47,259 nucleotides of DNA from assembly GCA_021773335.1 (NCBI GenBank), contig JAJFKG010000054.1, positions 1 through 47,259 on the forward strand. Reading direction: 5' to 3'. The position numbers were made by a program, and so were the translations under genes. Positions 1-7,474 of this stretch are shown in pieces; within the stretch, counting starts at the first letter, position 1; the number at the start of each line of letters is the position of its first letter. The notes beneath the pieces are model-generated. The model worked only from the letters and a program-made list of their open reading frames with translations. It was not told where the DNA came from and ran no database searches. This stretch comes from Gammaproteobacteria bacterium. Its GTDB lineage: Bacteria > Pseudomonadota > Gammaproteobacteria > JAJFKG01.

Positions 1-1
1 C

Positions 2-352
2 CACGTGGCTTTGCCTTTGGGGCGTTGCTTTGCGGGTGGGGTGGTGTTCTTGCTCATGTCGTTTGCTCCTGTGTGTGATAACAGACAGGAGATTGACACA
101 GTTTGGCAGGACTGGGTAGGTGGGGTTAATTACCCGCTTACGAAGCAAATGGGGCATGTGAATATGCAGGTGACGTTGAAGTGCTATACTGATTGGTTAC
201 CAGATACGATGGCTAAAGGAGGTTATCAAACGCGTCGTGATTGGGGTGCTTATTTAGGCCATCAGTCAGATGCTGTCGACATCATTGATCATGATGCTGA
301 AAGTGAGTTGTTGGATGGCGCAACCAATATTCGATACCTAAAACGTCGTTAA
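2..352 (+). pseudogene. C-terminal remnant of a tyrosine recombinase/phage integrase
   Basis: The frame is open at the left edge, so the 5' part is outside the window; the first possible start inside is GTG at 5. The segment GHVNMQVTLKCYTDWLP matches the end of tyrosine recombinases: the box II histidine in (L/M)GH, then about ten residues, then the nucleophilic tyrosine in CYTDWLP. The upstream box that should read like LRHTFAS is degraded here to LMSFAP, losing the first histidine and arginine, so I call it a decayed fragment rather than a working enzyme. It ends tail to tail with the next gene, the two stop codons overlapping in TTAA. It lies about 0.85 kb from the 3' end of ssrA, a classic integration target for such elements, which supports the reading but does not prove it. 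Confidence 0.55.
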
Positions 353-1113
353 TGCTGTGTTTCGCGGTTGAGAGCGCAACATTCGTCAAATGGCTTATGG
401 CTACCACAAGGACAGGGAGCTTGCCGTTTGGCTTTTTCTTGTGAGAAGAGCCTATTCACCTCGGTTTTTTGATGTTTATGGTAAGTCTTTGGCGGATTGG
501 CTATTTCACATGATTGATCGTATAGCGTCGCTAGCAAGACGGGTAGGCTATCAATCATTTGATCGATTAGGGTTTGAATTTGCACTGGCCGTAAATTTTG
601 ATGTTCAACACCCATTATTTTAGTTGCTTGTGCTTCATTGGCGATGACTTGTAGTGTCAACACTATGTGTTGAACATCTTGCAGTGGTTGCCAGTGTTCG
701 CGGTGTAGTGCTATGCCGGCTAAATAGCTTTGGCACCATTCTTTGAGGTGTGTGCGTTGATCCTGAAAGAGCCTATGAGCTTGCAGTGGCGGCATGGGGT
801 GAAAATCAAAAAGTGGATTAACCACTTGATCATGGCTTAAGCTTTCGCTCAATTCGAGCTTAAGCTGCATGAGCATATCTAAGTGAAACTTCATTTCATC
901 TTCAGGCACAATGTCGGGGAGGTTGGCTGGCAACATTGCTGGATACCATTCGGTCGGAGGTATTTCCACGGGTGTGGTTAATACAGCGCAAAGGAATCCG
1001 TGTGTGTAAAAGAGGCTTAAATTAGATTTCAAGCCACGTAGCCAGGTATCCAACAAACTTAATTCTTGTGGCGCCAATGGGGGGAGTTCTGTGGATTCAT
1101 CCACGTGATCCAT
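349..1113 (-). CDS. UPF0149 (YecA/YgfB-like) protein with C-terminal SEC-C zinc motif
   Basis: The protein has about 254 residues. The N-terminal half matches the UPF0149 fold: LDTWLRGLKSN, then GFLCAVLTTPVEIPPTEW, the signature stretch in which these proteins discuss a '(L)xAVL(S/T)xPxxIxPxxW' pattern. The C-terminus ends in a SEC-C metal-binding motif (PCPCGSHKPFDECC), also found at the end of SecA and of YecA. The family function is poorly defined; the zinc motif suggests a protein- or ribosome-binding role, which is inference. The reading frame continues upstream to a GTG at 1161, but the ATG at 1113 gives a family-like N-terminus and has AAGGA upstream, at a rather long distance. It is convergent with the integrase remnant and lies downstream of ssrA on the same strand. 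Confidence 0.7.
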   Translation of the reverse strand: MDHVDESTELPPLAPQELSLLDTWLRGLKSNLSLFYTHGFLCAVLTTPVEIPPTEWYPAMLPANLPDIVPEDEMKFHLDMLMQLKLELSESLSHDQVVNPLFDFHPMPPLQAHRLFQDQRTHLKEWCQSYLAGIALHREHWQPLQDVQHIVLTLQVIANEAQATKIMGVEHQNLRPVQIQTLIDQMIDSLPVLLATLYDQSCEIANPPKTYHKHQKTEVNRLFSQEKAKRQAPCPCGSHKPFDECCALNRETQH

Positions 1114-1208
1114 TGTCTTGGGTTGTCCTTGTTTGTCTGCAAAAGAGCCCTGTATGAGCACTCTAATTTGAGAAATAGAGAATTAACTTTATAAATCATA
1201 AAGTTAAT

Positions 1209-1608
1209 TGGTGGAGGCGGCGGGAATCGAACCCGCGTCCGCGAATTCTCCGCCTTTGGATCTACATGCTTAGCCTGTCTTTAATTTAACTGCCTACTAC
1301 CCGACGGGCAGGGAAAATAAACAGCGGTTCCAGTTAAGGTTTTAACACTACGACCCCAGACCAGCCATAATGCGAGCTTGTGAACTATTACCACGCTATC
1401 CAGATGCACAAGCATATCCAAATAGCATGGGCCGCCTATCGCTAGGCGATCTTGCTAAAAGCAATTACTGTTTATACAGCAACACCTTCAGCTTCAAAGG
1501 TAGTATCATTTGCAACTATCTTTAAGTGCAACATTATTTTACGAGGGAAGTTACATCCTCGGCATGCACCTCAGGTTTTGCAACCCACGTCGAAGCCAGG
1601 TCGCCCCC
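1209..1608 (-). ncRNA. ssrA: transfer-messenger RNA (tmRNA)
   Basis: tmRNA rescues stalled ribosomes and adds a degradation tag, working with SmpB. The 3' end reads as a tRNA-like T arm (GGTTCGATTCCCGCC) followed by CCACCA, with CCA encoded at 1209-1211. The 5' end GGGGGCG at 1602-1608 pairs with CGCCTCC to form a 7-bp acceptor stem containing the G3-U70 pair that identifies alanine charging. Near the 5' end the conserved stretch AACCTGAGGTGCATGCCGAG is present. The length of 400 nt is at the long end of usual. The gene lies just downstream of smpB on the same strand, separated by a block of REP repeats. It is a one-piece tmRNA; no permuted form is seen. Confidence 0.95.
1472..1513 (-). other. 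tmRNA proteolysis-tag reading frame
   Basis: The resume codon GCA is at 1513-1511, preceded by ATAGTT as in the enterobacterial resume region. The encoded tag is ANDTTFEAEGVAV followed by TAA at 1474-1472; with the alanine carried by the charged tmRNA the full tag is AANDTTFEAEGVAV. The AND start is the usual SspB-type contact, but the end is VAV in place of the usual LAA or AA. Confidence 0.88.
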
Positions 1609-1691
1609 AAAGCTAGAATTACGTGAATGCCTAATCTCTTTGTTAAGCCTTAACGTAATTCCATTCGTAAGGTGATAGTGTCTCATCAAAG

Positions 1692-1870
1692 CCTTGATGT
1701 GCGCTACGCGCTTATCATGGCTACATTAGCATTTGTTCATACGTAAGCCGTAGCCTTGATAAGCACCGTAGGTGCGCATCAAGGAGCAGCGTTTGCCAAT
1801 GCATTCCCTTGATGCGCGTTACACGCTTATCAAGGCTACATATGAGCTTGACGCAGAGACAGTAGTCTAC
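1692..1870. repeat. REP cluster, family A (half REP + full REPIN + leader)
   Basis: This accounts for most of the 348-base gap between ssrA and smpB. In order: an inverted half unit at 1692-1724 ending GGCTAC; a 25-nt linker at 1725-1749 (also seen inverted near 46056 and 47220); a complete inverted pair at 1750-1839 starting GTAGCCTTGATAAGC and ending GCTTATCAAGGCTAC; and an inverted copy of the shared leader at 1840-1870 (GAGCTTGACGCAGAGACAGT then TCTAC). Each unit is a palindrome with arms CCTTGAT/ATCAAGG preceded by GTAG, the layout of RAYT-mobilised REPs. Confidence 0.85.
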
Positions 1871-1956
1871 ATATCTCCTCAACTCTAATCGCCATTATAG
1901 CCTAATTTACCTTTTTAGGTCAATGCGAGGCCGGTGAGTCTACGCTGAAAAATGCT

Positions 1957-2436
1957 TTATTTCAAGTTCTTAAAGCCACGCGCTTTTTCGCGATCCCAGT
2001 CGCGATCTTTCTCGCTGGCACGTTTATCATGCTTCTTTTTACCTTTGGCTAGGGCGATCGCTAGCTTGGCACGGCCTCGGCTCCAATACAGTTTTGTTGG
2101 CACGAGTGTATAGCCGCGCCTTTCGACAGCACCGTATAGCTTATCTAGTTCGCGTTGTTTGAGTAGCAATTTGCGGGTACGAATGGGATCAGTCTCAACG
2201 TGCGTTGAGGCCGATTTTAATGGGGTAATATGCGCACCTAAGAGCCACGCTTCACCACGTCTGAGTACGACATAGCTCTCAGTCAATTGCGCGCGCCCCT
2301 CGCGCAAGCTTTTGACTTCCCAGCCTTGCAGTACCAGACCCGCCTCGAAGGTTTCTTCTAGCGTATACTCGTGCCGCGCTTTCTTATTTAAAGCGATGGT
2401 CGGGCTTGGTGCGGTTGGTTTTTTCTTTTTACCCAT
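1957..2436 (-). CDS. smpB: SsrA-binding protein SmpB
   Basis: SmpB binds the tRNA-like domain of tmRNA and carries it into the empty A site of a stalled ribosome. The 159-residue length is normal. Visible signatures are NKKARHEY near residue 17, the OB-fold segment [14 protein letters not shown], the [12 protein letters not shown] strand and the lysine/arginine-rich tail (GKKKHDKR...DREKARGFK) that folds in the mRNA channel. ATG at 2436 follows an upstream region shared divergently with ratA. Its partner RNA gene ssrA is the next gene downstream, a common but not universal arrangement. Confidence 0.97.
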   Translation of the reverse strand: MGKKKKPTAPSPTIALNKKARHEYTLEETFEAGLVLQGWEVKSLREGRAQLTESYVVLRRGEAWLLGAHITPLKSASTHVETDPIRTRKLLLKQRELDKLYGAVERRGYTLVPTKLYWSRGRAKLAIALAKGKKKHDKRASEKDRDWDREKARGFKNLK

Positions 2437-2608
2437 AGTGGGCGAGATTATGCCCTATCTGAAAACACTTGTACATATTGGTCAAATCACCGAGAATACG
2501 CGGCTAGGTAAGGCGCGGGGAGTATAAATGATACCTGAACACTTTAAGCGAATTTTTCATACCAAATTGGGCTACAGTGAGCCTTGCCAACGACAAGGTA
2601 AGTTCTAG

Positions 2609-3046
2609 ATGGCGATAGTGAGTCGCAGTGCGATTGTCCCCTATACTTCAGCACAAATGTATCAATTAGTCGATAATATCGAGCGTTATCCTGAGTTTTT
2701 ACCCTGGTGTCGCAGCAGTGAAGTCTTGCAGCGTGATGATGATGAAGTGCGTGCGACATTGGAACTTGCGCGTGGTGGTATCCAAAAATCGTTTACGACA
2801 CTTAACCGCTTGCAAAAAAATAAAATGATTGAAATCCGTTTAGTCGATGGGCCATTTCGCCATTTAGAAGGTTTTTGGCGTTTTGAACCTTTGCAAGATA
2901 AAGCGTGCAAAGTGTTATTGGACATGGAATTTGAGTTCGCTAATAAACTGCTAAGTATTGCGATAGGTCCTGTCTTCCATCAAATTGCCAACAGTTTAGT
3001 AGATGCTTTTTGTGAACGTGCGCAACAAGTCTATGGGGAAGCTTAG
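2609..3046 (+). CDS. ratA: RatA/PasT family START-domain protein
   Basis: This 145-residue protein has the START-like/coenzyme-Q-binding fold (Pfam polyketide cyclase 2 family). The N-terminus SAIVPYTSAQMYQLVDNIERYPEFLPWC is diagnostic, together with the DGPFRHLEGFWRFEP segment. In E. coli RatA has been described as a ribosome-association inhibitor (the toxin part of RatAB/PasTI) and also linked to respiration and quinone biology; which role applies here cannot be read from sequence. It is divergent from smpB, as in many gammaproteobacteria, and directly followed by rnfH. Confidence 0.92.
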   Translation: MAIVSRSAIVPYTSAQMYQLVDNIERYPEFLPWCRSSEVLQRDDDEVRATLELARGGIQKSFTTLNRLQKNKMIEIRLVDGPFRHLEGFWRFEPLQDKACKVLLDMEFEFANKLLSIAIGPVFHQIANSLVDAFCERAQQVYGEA

Positions 3047-3047
3047 C

Positions 3048-3341
3048 GTGACAACATTGCAGAGTATTAACGTTGAAGTTGCCTATGCGCGTCCTGATAC
3101 TCAAGTGATTTTGCCTGTTGAACTCGCTGTAGGGGCAACGGTTGCCGAAGCGATCCAACTGAGCGGTATTTTACAACAATTCCCTGAAATTGATTTACAA
3201 GTAAATCCTGTTGGTATTTTCAGCCGTAAAGTTGTTTTGACGCAAGTATTAAAGGCGGGCGATAGGGTGGAGATTTATCGCCCTTTGCAGATTGATCCGA
3301 AAGAAGCCAGGCGTAACAGAGCGAGCAAGAATAAGACGTAG
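3048..3341 (+). CDS. rnfH: RnfH (RatB/PasI) family ubiquitin-like protein
   Basis: A small beta-grasp protein (about 97 residues) of the RnfH/UPF0125 family, the habitual partner of RatA. Recognisable parts are INVEVAYARPDTQ at the start, the EAIQLSGILQQFPEIDL helix and the end DRVEIYRPLQIDPKEARRNRA. The frame is open back to 3003 and contains an ATG at 3033, but GTG at 3048 has GGGGAAG 7-8 bases upstream, lies 2 bases after the ratA stop and gives a normal N-terminus, so I chose it. The role is uncertain: proposed antitoxin of RatA, or an accessory protein of electron transfer. Confidence 0.85.
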   Translation: MTTLQSINVEVAYARPDTQVILPVELAVGATVAEAIQLSGILQQFPEIDLQVNPVGIFSRKVVLTQVLKAGDRVEIYRPLQIDPKEARRNRASKNKT

Positions 3342-3361
3342 GTGGTGTTGAGCTTCTTGCT

Positions 3362-3389
3362 GCGCCGTGTTACGGCTTATCAAGGCCAC
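3362..3389. repeat. degenerate family-A REP half
   Basis: Between rnfH and fur the sequence reads GCGCCGTGTTACGGCTTATC then AAGGCCAC, a decayed version of the right half of a family-A REPIN (consensus end GCTTATCAAGGCTAC). Confidence 0.5.
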
Positions 3390-3444
3390 TTTGTGGCTTT
3401 ATTCGCGGGGATACATCAGCTCAGGATGACGAAACTTTATTTCG

Positions 3445-3858
3445 TCACTTTTCTTGGCAAGCCTCACACAAACCATAAATATTCAGGCTGTGGTCCGTCA
3501 TTTGATAGCCAGCTTGTTTGGCGATCTCTAATTGACGTTCCTCGATAGTGTCATCTGAAAATTCTTCAACCCGTCCGCAGCGAATACACACGAGATGATC
3601 ATGATGATCGCCTTGATCCAATTCAAAGACTGAATGTCCACCTTCGAAATTGTGGCGTTTGACTAAGCTGGCAGCTTCAAACTGGGTAAGGACACGATAT
3701 ACTGTTGCTAAGCCGACATCATCGCCCGCTTCGATTAAGGCTTTGAAAATATCCTCAGCACTTAAATGGCGCTCAGACGAGTTCTCTAGGATTTGCAAAA
3801 TTTTGATGCGAGGGAGGGTGACCTTGAGGCCGACGCGTCGTAGTTCTTCATTGTCCAA
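3445..3858 (-). CDS. fur: ferric uptake regulator Fur
   Basis: An iron-responsive repressor of 137 residues, slightly short of E. coli Fur because the histidine-rich tail is missing. The winged-helix DNA-binding domain spans about residues 1-80 (LPRIKILQIL, VGLATVYRVLTQFE). The dimerisation/metal domain has HHDH at 85-88, CIRC at 91-94 and CEAC at 131-134, so both cysteine pairs of the structural zinc site are present. The gene is divergent from bamE, the frequent gammaproteobacterial order, with a 210-bp shared upstream region. I could not identify a convincing Fur box there. Confidence 0.96.
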   Translation of the reverse strand: MDNEELRRVGLKVTLPRIKILQILENSSERHLSAEDIFKALIEAGDDVGLATVYRVLTQFEAASLVKRHNFEGGHSVFELDQGDHHDHLVCIRCGRVEEFSDDTIEERQLEIAKQAGYQMTDHSLNIYGLCEACQEK

Positions 3859-4029
3859 TGTACTTTTCCTCGATTTATTCAGTTAGGCTTTTGCGCCAAG
3901 ACGTTGTTGTGAGATGGTTAAACTTTTAGCACTCTGGTGGTTGCAATCGAGGCCATGCTATCACACCGTTTTATTTTCATAAAGGGACGGGTGCTAAGGC
4001 TAAGCCCTGCAATGTTAAGAAATTTAAGG

Positions 4030-4035
4030 TATGAT
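4030..4035 (+). promoter_or_regulatory. possible -10 box for bamE
   Basis: TATGAT lies 34 bases before the bamE GTG. The -35 position 17 bases upstream (CTGCAA) matches the consensus poorly, so this is a weak call. Confidence 0.3.
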
Positions 4036-4068
4036 CAGCCGCTCGATATAACCGGATGTGAATGATTA

Positions 4069-4659
4069 GTGAACAACCTTGCAAAAATTACTCGATTTTT
4101 TGGTGTGGGGATCCTGTGCTTAGGCTTGTCGGCTTGTGAGTCTTTCCACTTTCCCTTCGAGCGTCAATTAGAGGTGCAACAAGGTAATGTCATCACACAG
4201 CAGATGGTTAATCAATTGCGCCCGGGTATGGCGCAAAATCAAGTAAAGTTCATTTTGGGATCACCAGTATTAGCTGACACGTTTGATAAAAATCGTTGGG
4301 ATTATGTCTACACTTACCAGCTCGGCACTAACAAACGCCAGGAAAAAATGATCAGTGTGTATTTTGATAAAAATAAACACTTAACCCGCCTCACGGGGAC
4401 AATGGAACCGCAAGGTGCGATTAATGCCGGTGCGCGCACGCATCGACCGGGGCAAGAGGTTGAATTGCCAGCACCGTTAGAAACTAATCTTGATAAACAC
4501 GAATTGCCGTCGGTGCAACAATCACAGGCTGAAGCGGCTTCGCGAGCTGAACATGAGCAAGAAGAAGGGCAACAACCGCGTCGTGCTACGATGGAGTTGA
4601 ATGCGCGAAACAGCCGGCCTGGACGTACGCCACGCAATAGGGCGTTGCCGAATCAATAG
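4069..4659 (+). CDS. bamE: outer-membrane assembly lipoprotein BamE (SmpA/OmlA)
   Basis: BamE is a lipoprotein of the BAM complex that inserts beta-barrel proteins into the outer membrane. A type II signal peptide ends in the lipobox LSAC with the lipidated Cys23. The SmpA/OmlA domain follows: VNQLRPGMAQNQVKFILGSP, then the conserved WDYVY strand. At 196 residues it is much longer than the E. coli protein (113); the extra roughly 80 C-terminal residues are rich in Q, E, A and R with no visible fold and end in a basic stretch. The start is GTG at 4069. It is divergent from fur and convergent with recN, the stops being 2 bp apart. Confidence 0.93.
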   Translation: MNNLAKITRFFGVGILCLGLSACESFHFPFERQLEVQQGNVITQQMVNQLRPGMAQNQVKFILGSPVLADTFDKNRWDYVYTYQLGTNKRQEKMISVYFDKNKHLTRLTGTMEPQGAINAGARTHRPGQEVELPAPLETNLDKHELPSVQQSQAEAASRAEHEQEEGQQPRRATMELNARNSRPGRTPRNRALPNQ

Positions 4660-4661
4660 AT

Positions 4662-6329
4662 TCAAGACAACATTTCTTTGGCATGCGCCAAGGTGTTTTT
4701 GGTGATCTTCACACCACCGAGCATGCGCGCAATTTCTTCAACGCGTTGTGCTTCATCCAACAAACGTATATCACTGTGGGTTGACGTTGCTCCAGTGTGT
4801 TTCATCACTTGGTAATGGTAATGTCCCTGTGCTGCAACTTGTGGTAAATGCGTAATACAAATGATTTGTGCACGCTCGCCCAATTGACGCAGCAAACCGC
4901 CAACCACTTCTGCAGTACCCCCGCCAATGCCAACGTCGACTTCGTCGAAAATTAATGAGGGCGTATCATCACGTTGTGCGGTGATTGCTTGGATGGCAAG
5001 GCTAATTCGTGATAATTCACCACCAGATGCCACTTTATTGAGTGGTAATAGCGGTTGCCCTGGGTTGGCAGATACGGTGAATTCAATACGTTCGTAACCA
5101 TCTGCAGCTTTTTGTGATTTTTCTAACGTTGCAAACTCAATAGCGAATTTACCGCCGGTCATGCCCAGGGTTTGCATTTGTTGATTGATTGCCGTAGCAA
5201 GTTTCTTCGCGGCCTTTTTACGGCTGGCCGATAATTTGTGTGCAAGTTTGTCATACTCTGTGCTGAGTTTAGCAATGGCATCACGTAAATTTTCGATGTG
5301 CTCATCACAATTCTCGAGCTGATTCAGTTCAGCGTTGAGTCGTTGGTGCAGTTCGACTAATTGTTCAGGCTCAGCATGATGTTTGCGCGCTAGATCATGT
5401 ATTAAAGACAAGCGTTGTTCGAGATGGCGCAAACGTTCAGGATCGATGTTGATGTTATCCAAGTAATGTCGCAACTCATTACTGGCTTCTTGAGTTTGTA
5501 TGACGGCATTATTGAGTAATTCGTTGGTTGCCGCTAGGCGTTCATCATGGTGAGTTTGCTCAACCAACTGAGCTTGCGCCTGATATAATAATGCTAGACT
5601 ATTAAGGCCTTCTTCTTCGCTGATTAAATTCAAGCTTTGTTGACATTGAGCGATGATTTGCTCGGCATTCGCAAGTTGTTTATGTTCTGCTTCGATGCTA
5701 GCTAACTCACCTTCTTGTAGTGCTAAATCGTTTAGCTCTTGAATTTGGTAACGTAATAAATCTAAACGATGCTGACGTTCTTCATTAGCTTGTTGCAACT
5801 GATTTATTTGGCTTTGCTTGTTATGCCAATTTTGATAACAAGTCCGTAATTCTTTAACGAGCTTGATATGTCCCGCATAAGTGTCGAGCAAATGGCGTTG
5901 TTTGTCGCGCTTGAGGAGTAATTGGTGTTCGTGTTGGCCATGAATGTTTATTAACAATGAACCCAGATCGCGCAATTGCGTTAGCGTACTGGCTTGGCCA
6001 TTGATAAACGCACGCGAACGACCGTCGGGGTTGATCGTGCGGCGTAACAAACATTCGTTGTCCGCCTCGCTATTTAGATCATGTTCACTTAGCCAAGCTT
6101 GCGCAGCAGGTATATTCTGCAAATCAAAGCTAACGGTGATATCGCAGCGTTGTTCGTTATGGCGAAGTACACTACCATCAACGCGCTTACCTAAGACTAA
6201 TTCCAATGCGTCGATCACGATTGATTTACCGGCGCCGGTTTCGCCGGTGATACATGTCATGCCTTGAAAAAAATCTAATTCTAACTCTTCGACGATAGCA
6301 AAGTTACGTATATGAATATGACTCAGCAT
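4662..6329 (-). CDS. recN: DNA repair ATPase RecN
   Basis: RecN is an SMC-like ATPase acting in double-strand-break repair. The protein has 555 residues from ATG 6329, equal to the family norm; an in-frame upstream extension to 6377 overlaps nadK and was rejected. The N-terminus LSHIHIRNFAIVEELELDF leads to the Walker A motif GETGAGKS, a long coiled coil fills the middle (about residues 160-370), and the signature SGGELSRISLAI and Walker B SLIFDEVDVGIGG lie near the C-terminus. It follows nadK by 10 bp on the same strand, so the two are probably cotranscribed, as in many gammaproteobacteria. Confidence 0.96.
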   Translation of the reverse strand: MLSHIHIRNFAIVEELELDFFQGMTCITGETGAGKSIVIDALELVLGKRVDGSVLRHNEQRCDITVSFDLQNIPAAQAWLSEHDLNSEADNECLLRRTINPDGRSRAFINGQASTLTQLRDLGSLLINIHGQHEHQLLLKRDKQRHLLDTYAGHIKLVKELRTCYQNWHNKQSQINQLQQANEERQHRLDLLRYQIQELNDLALQEGELASIEAEHKQLANAEQIIAQCQQSLNLISEEEGLNSLALLYQAQAQLVEQTHHDERLAATNELLNNAVIQTQEASNELRHYLDNINIDPERLRHLEQRLSLIHDLARKHHAEPEQLVELHQRLNAELNQLENCDEHIENLRDAIAKLSTEYDKLAHKLSASRKKAAKKLATAINQQMQTLGMTGGKFAIEFATLEKSQKAADGYERIEFTVSANPGQPLLPLNKVASGGELSRISLAIQAITAQRDDTPSLIFDEVDVGIGGGTAEVVGGLLRQLGERAQIICITHLPQVAAQGHYHYQVMKHTGATSTHSDIRLLDEAQRVEEIARMLGGVKITKNTLAHAKEMLS

Positions 6330-6339
6330 GCTGTTTCTC

Positions 6340-7224
6340 TTAAGTGCGAGGCTTGCTTTCCCAATGTAATTTGGCACGCAAGGTTTCGAAATAATTATAA
6401 TCGAGCGGATGTATTAAGCGTAGTTTTTTCGATTTTTGGCGAACGTGGATGCTACCACCTGAGTCAACGGCGACGCGGGCGTGGCCATCACAACTGACGG
6501 TTGGTGCTGCTTCACAACCGTCGCCAATGACGATTTTGATTTTACTATCACTGGCAACCACGATTGGGCGGCTGCTTAAAGTATGTGGAAACATGGGTAC
6601 GAGTACCACTGCATCGAGTTGTGGATGCAAAATGGGCCCGCCGCCAGACAATGAATATGCCGTTGAACCCGTTGGTGTCGCGATAATTAAACCATCTGCA
6701 CGGTGATTACATACCAATTCATCATCGATATAGATGGCAAATTCAATCATGTGCGCGACTTTACCCGGCAACAACACGACATCATTCAACACATCGCCAC
6801 CACCAATGCACTGGTTTTCATATTCGATATGAGCGCTGAGCATGAAGCGTTGTTCTTCGACATATTGACCATCCAACACGTGACCGACTTTGGGTTCAAG
6901 TTCGAAAGGGTGGATATCAGTCAAGAACCCCAAATGTCCGCGGTTGATACCGAGTAAGGGGGTTTGTGAGTCCACAACCGCGCGCGCAGCAGTAAGCAAG
7001 CTACCATCACCACCGACAACGATCACAAGATCACTGTGTTTGCCCAACTCATCACGCTCGACGACTTTTGGCATTTTGCGATCCTGACAAGCGGCCGTAT
7101 TTGCTTCGACAACAACGTCGTGTTTACGCTGTTGTAAATAGTCAATCAGTGTACTGACGGTATCGCTGGAACCGTGACAGCGCTGACGTCCGATTAAACC
7201 GATAGTTTTGAATTTTATGGTCAT
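6340..7224 (-). CDS. nadK: NAD kinase
   Basis: NadK phosphorylates NAD to NADP using ATP. The 294-residue length is normal. Key motifs are VVGGDGSLLTAAR (the GGDG active-site loop), GINRGHLGFLTD, the NDVV loop and GLIIATPTGSTAYSLSGGGPI. It is the first gene of the nadK-recN pair and is divergent from hrcA across a 250-bp region that holds a CIRCE element. The arrangement nadK next to the hrcA-grpE-dnaK-dnaJ operon is common in gammaproteobacteria. Confidence 0.96.
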   Translation of the reverse strand: MTIKFKTIGLIGRQRCHGSSDTVSTLIDYLQQRKHDVVVEANTAACQDRKMPKVVERDELGKHSDLVIVVGGDGSLLTAARAVVDSQTPLLGINRGHLGFLTDIHPFELEPKVGHVLDGQYVEEQRFMLSAHIEYENQCIGGGDVLNDVVLLPGKVAHMIEFAIYIDDELVCNHRADGLIIATPTGSTAYSLSGGGPILHPQLDAVVLVPMFPHTLSSRPIVVASDSKIKIVIGDGCEAAPTVSCDGHARVAVDSGGSIHVRQKSKKLRLIHPLDYNYFETLRAKLHWESKPRT

Positions 7225-7371
7225 TTCCTACTCCGTGTTGGGAAGCGGTTATCAATATCATTATGCCACGCAAGGTACGAGAATTTCCCGCGTAAGTCCA
7301 GTCTATTGTCCAGAGTTCGCTTTATGGAAATGGAAACAGGCCTTGGGGATTTTCAGTCCCTCGTGTCTTAG

Positions 7372-7398
7372 TTAGCAATCTCCCTAAGAGAGTGCTAA
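7372..7398 (+). promoter_or_regulatory. CIRCE operator for HrcA
   Basis: TTAGCAATC-N9-GAGTGCTAA matches the CIRCE consensus TTAGCACTC-N9-GAGTGCTAA with one mismatch in the left arm. It lies 77 bp before the hrcA start, so HrcA should repress its own operon. A sigma-70-like pair TTGCGC (7427-7432), 17 bp, TATACA (7450-7455) lies downstream of it; the promoter that CIRCE actually covers is not obvious. Confidence 0.92.
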
Positions 7399-7474
7399 AA
7401 TTATTTCCCGAACAGTCGCGCTATTTTTGCGCACATCTAACTGACTGTTTATACATAATTTATTCATTAAATGG

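Noticed and set aside
1209..1240. A tRNA gene (T-arm-like sequence and CCA end)
   Set aside because: It is the 3' tRNA-like part of tmRNA; the matching 5' half and tag frame lie 370 bases away.
3342..3548. 68-residue frame after rnfH
   Set aside because: It consists of a degenerate REP and the antisense of fur.
4314..4637. Cysteine-rich 107-residue frame opposite bamE
   Set aside because: Antisense shadow of the Q/R-rich bamE tail; no family match or ribosome-binding site.
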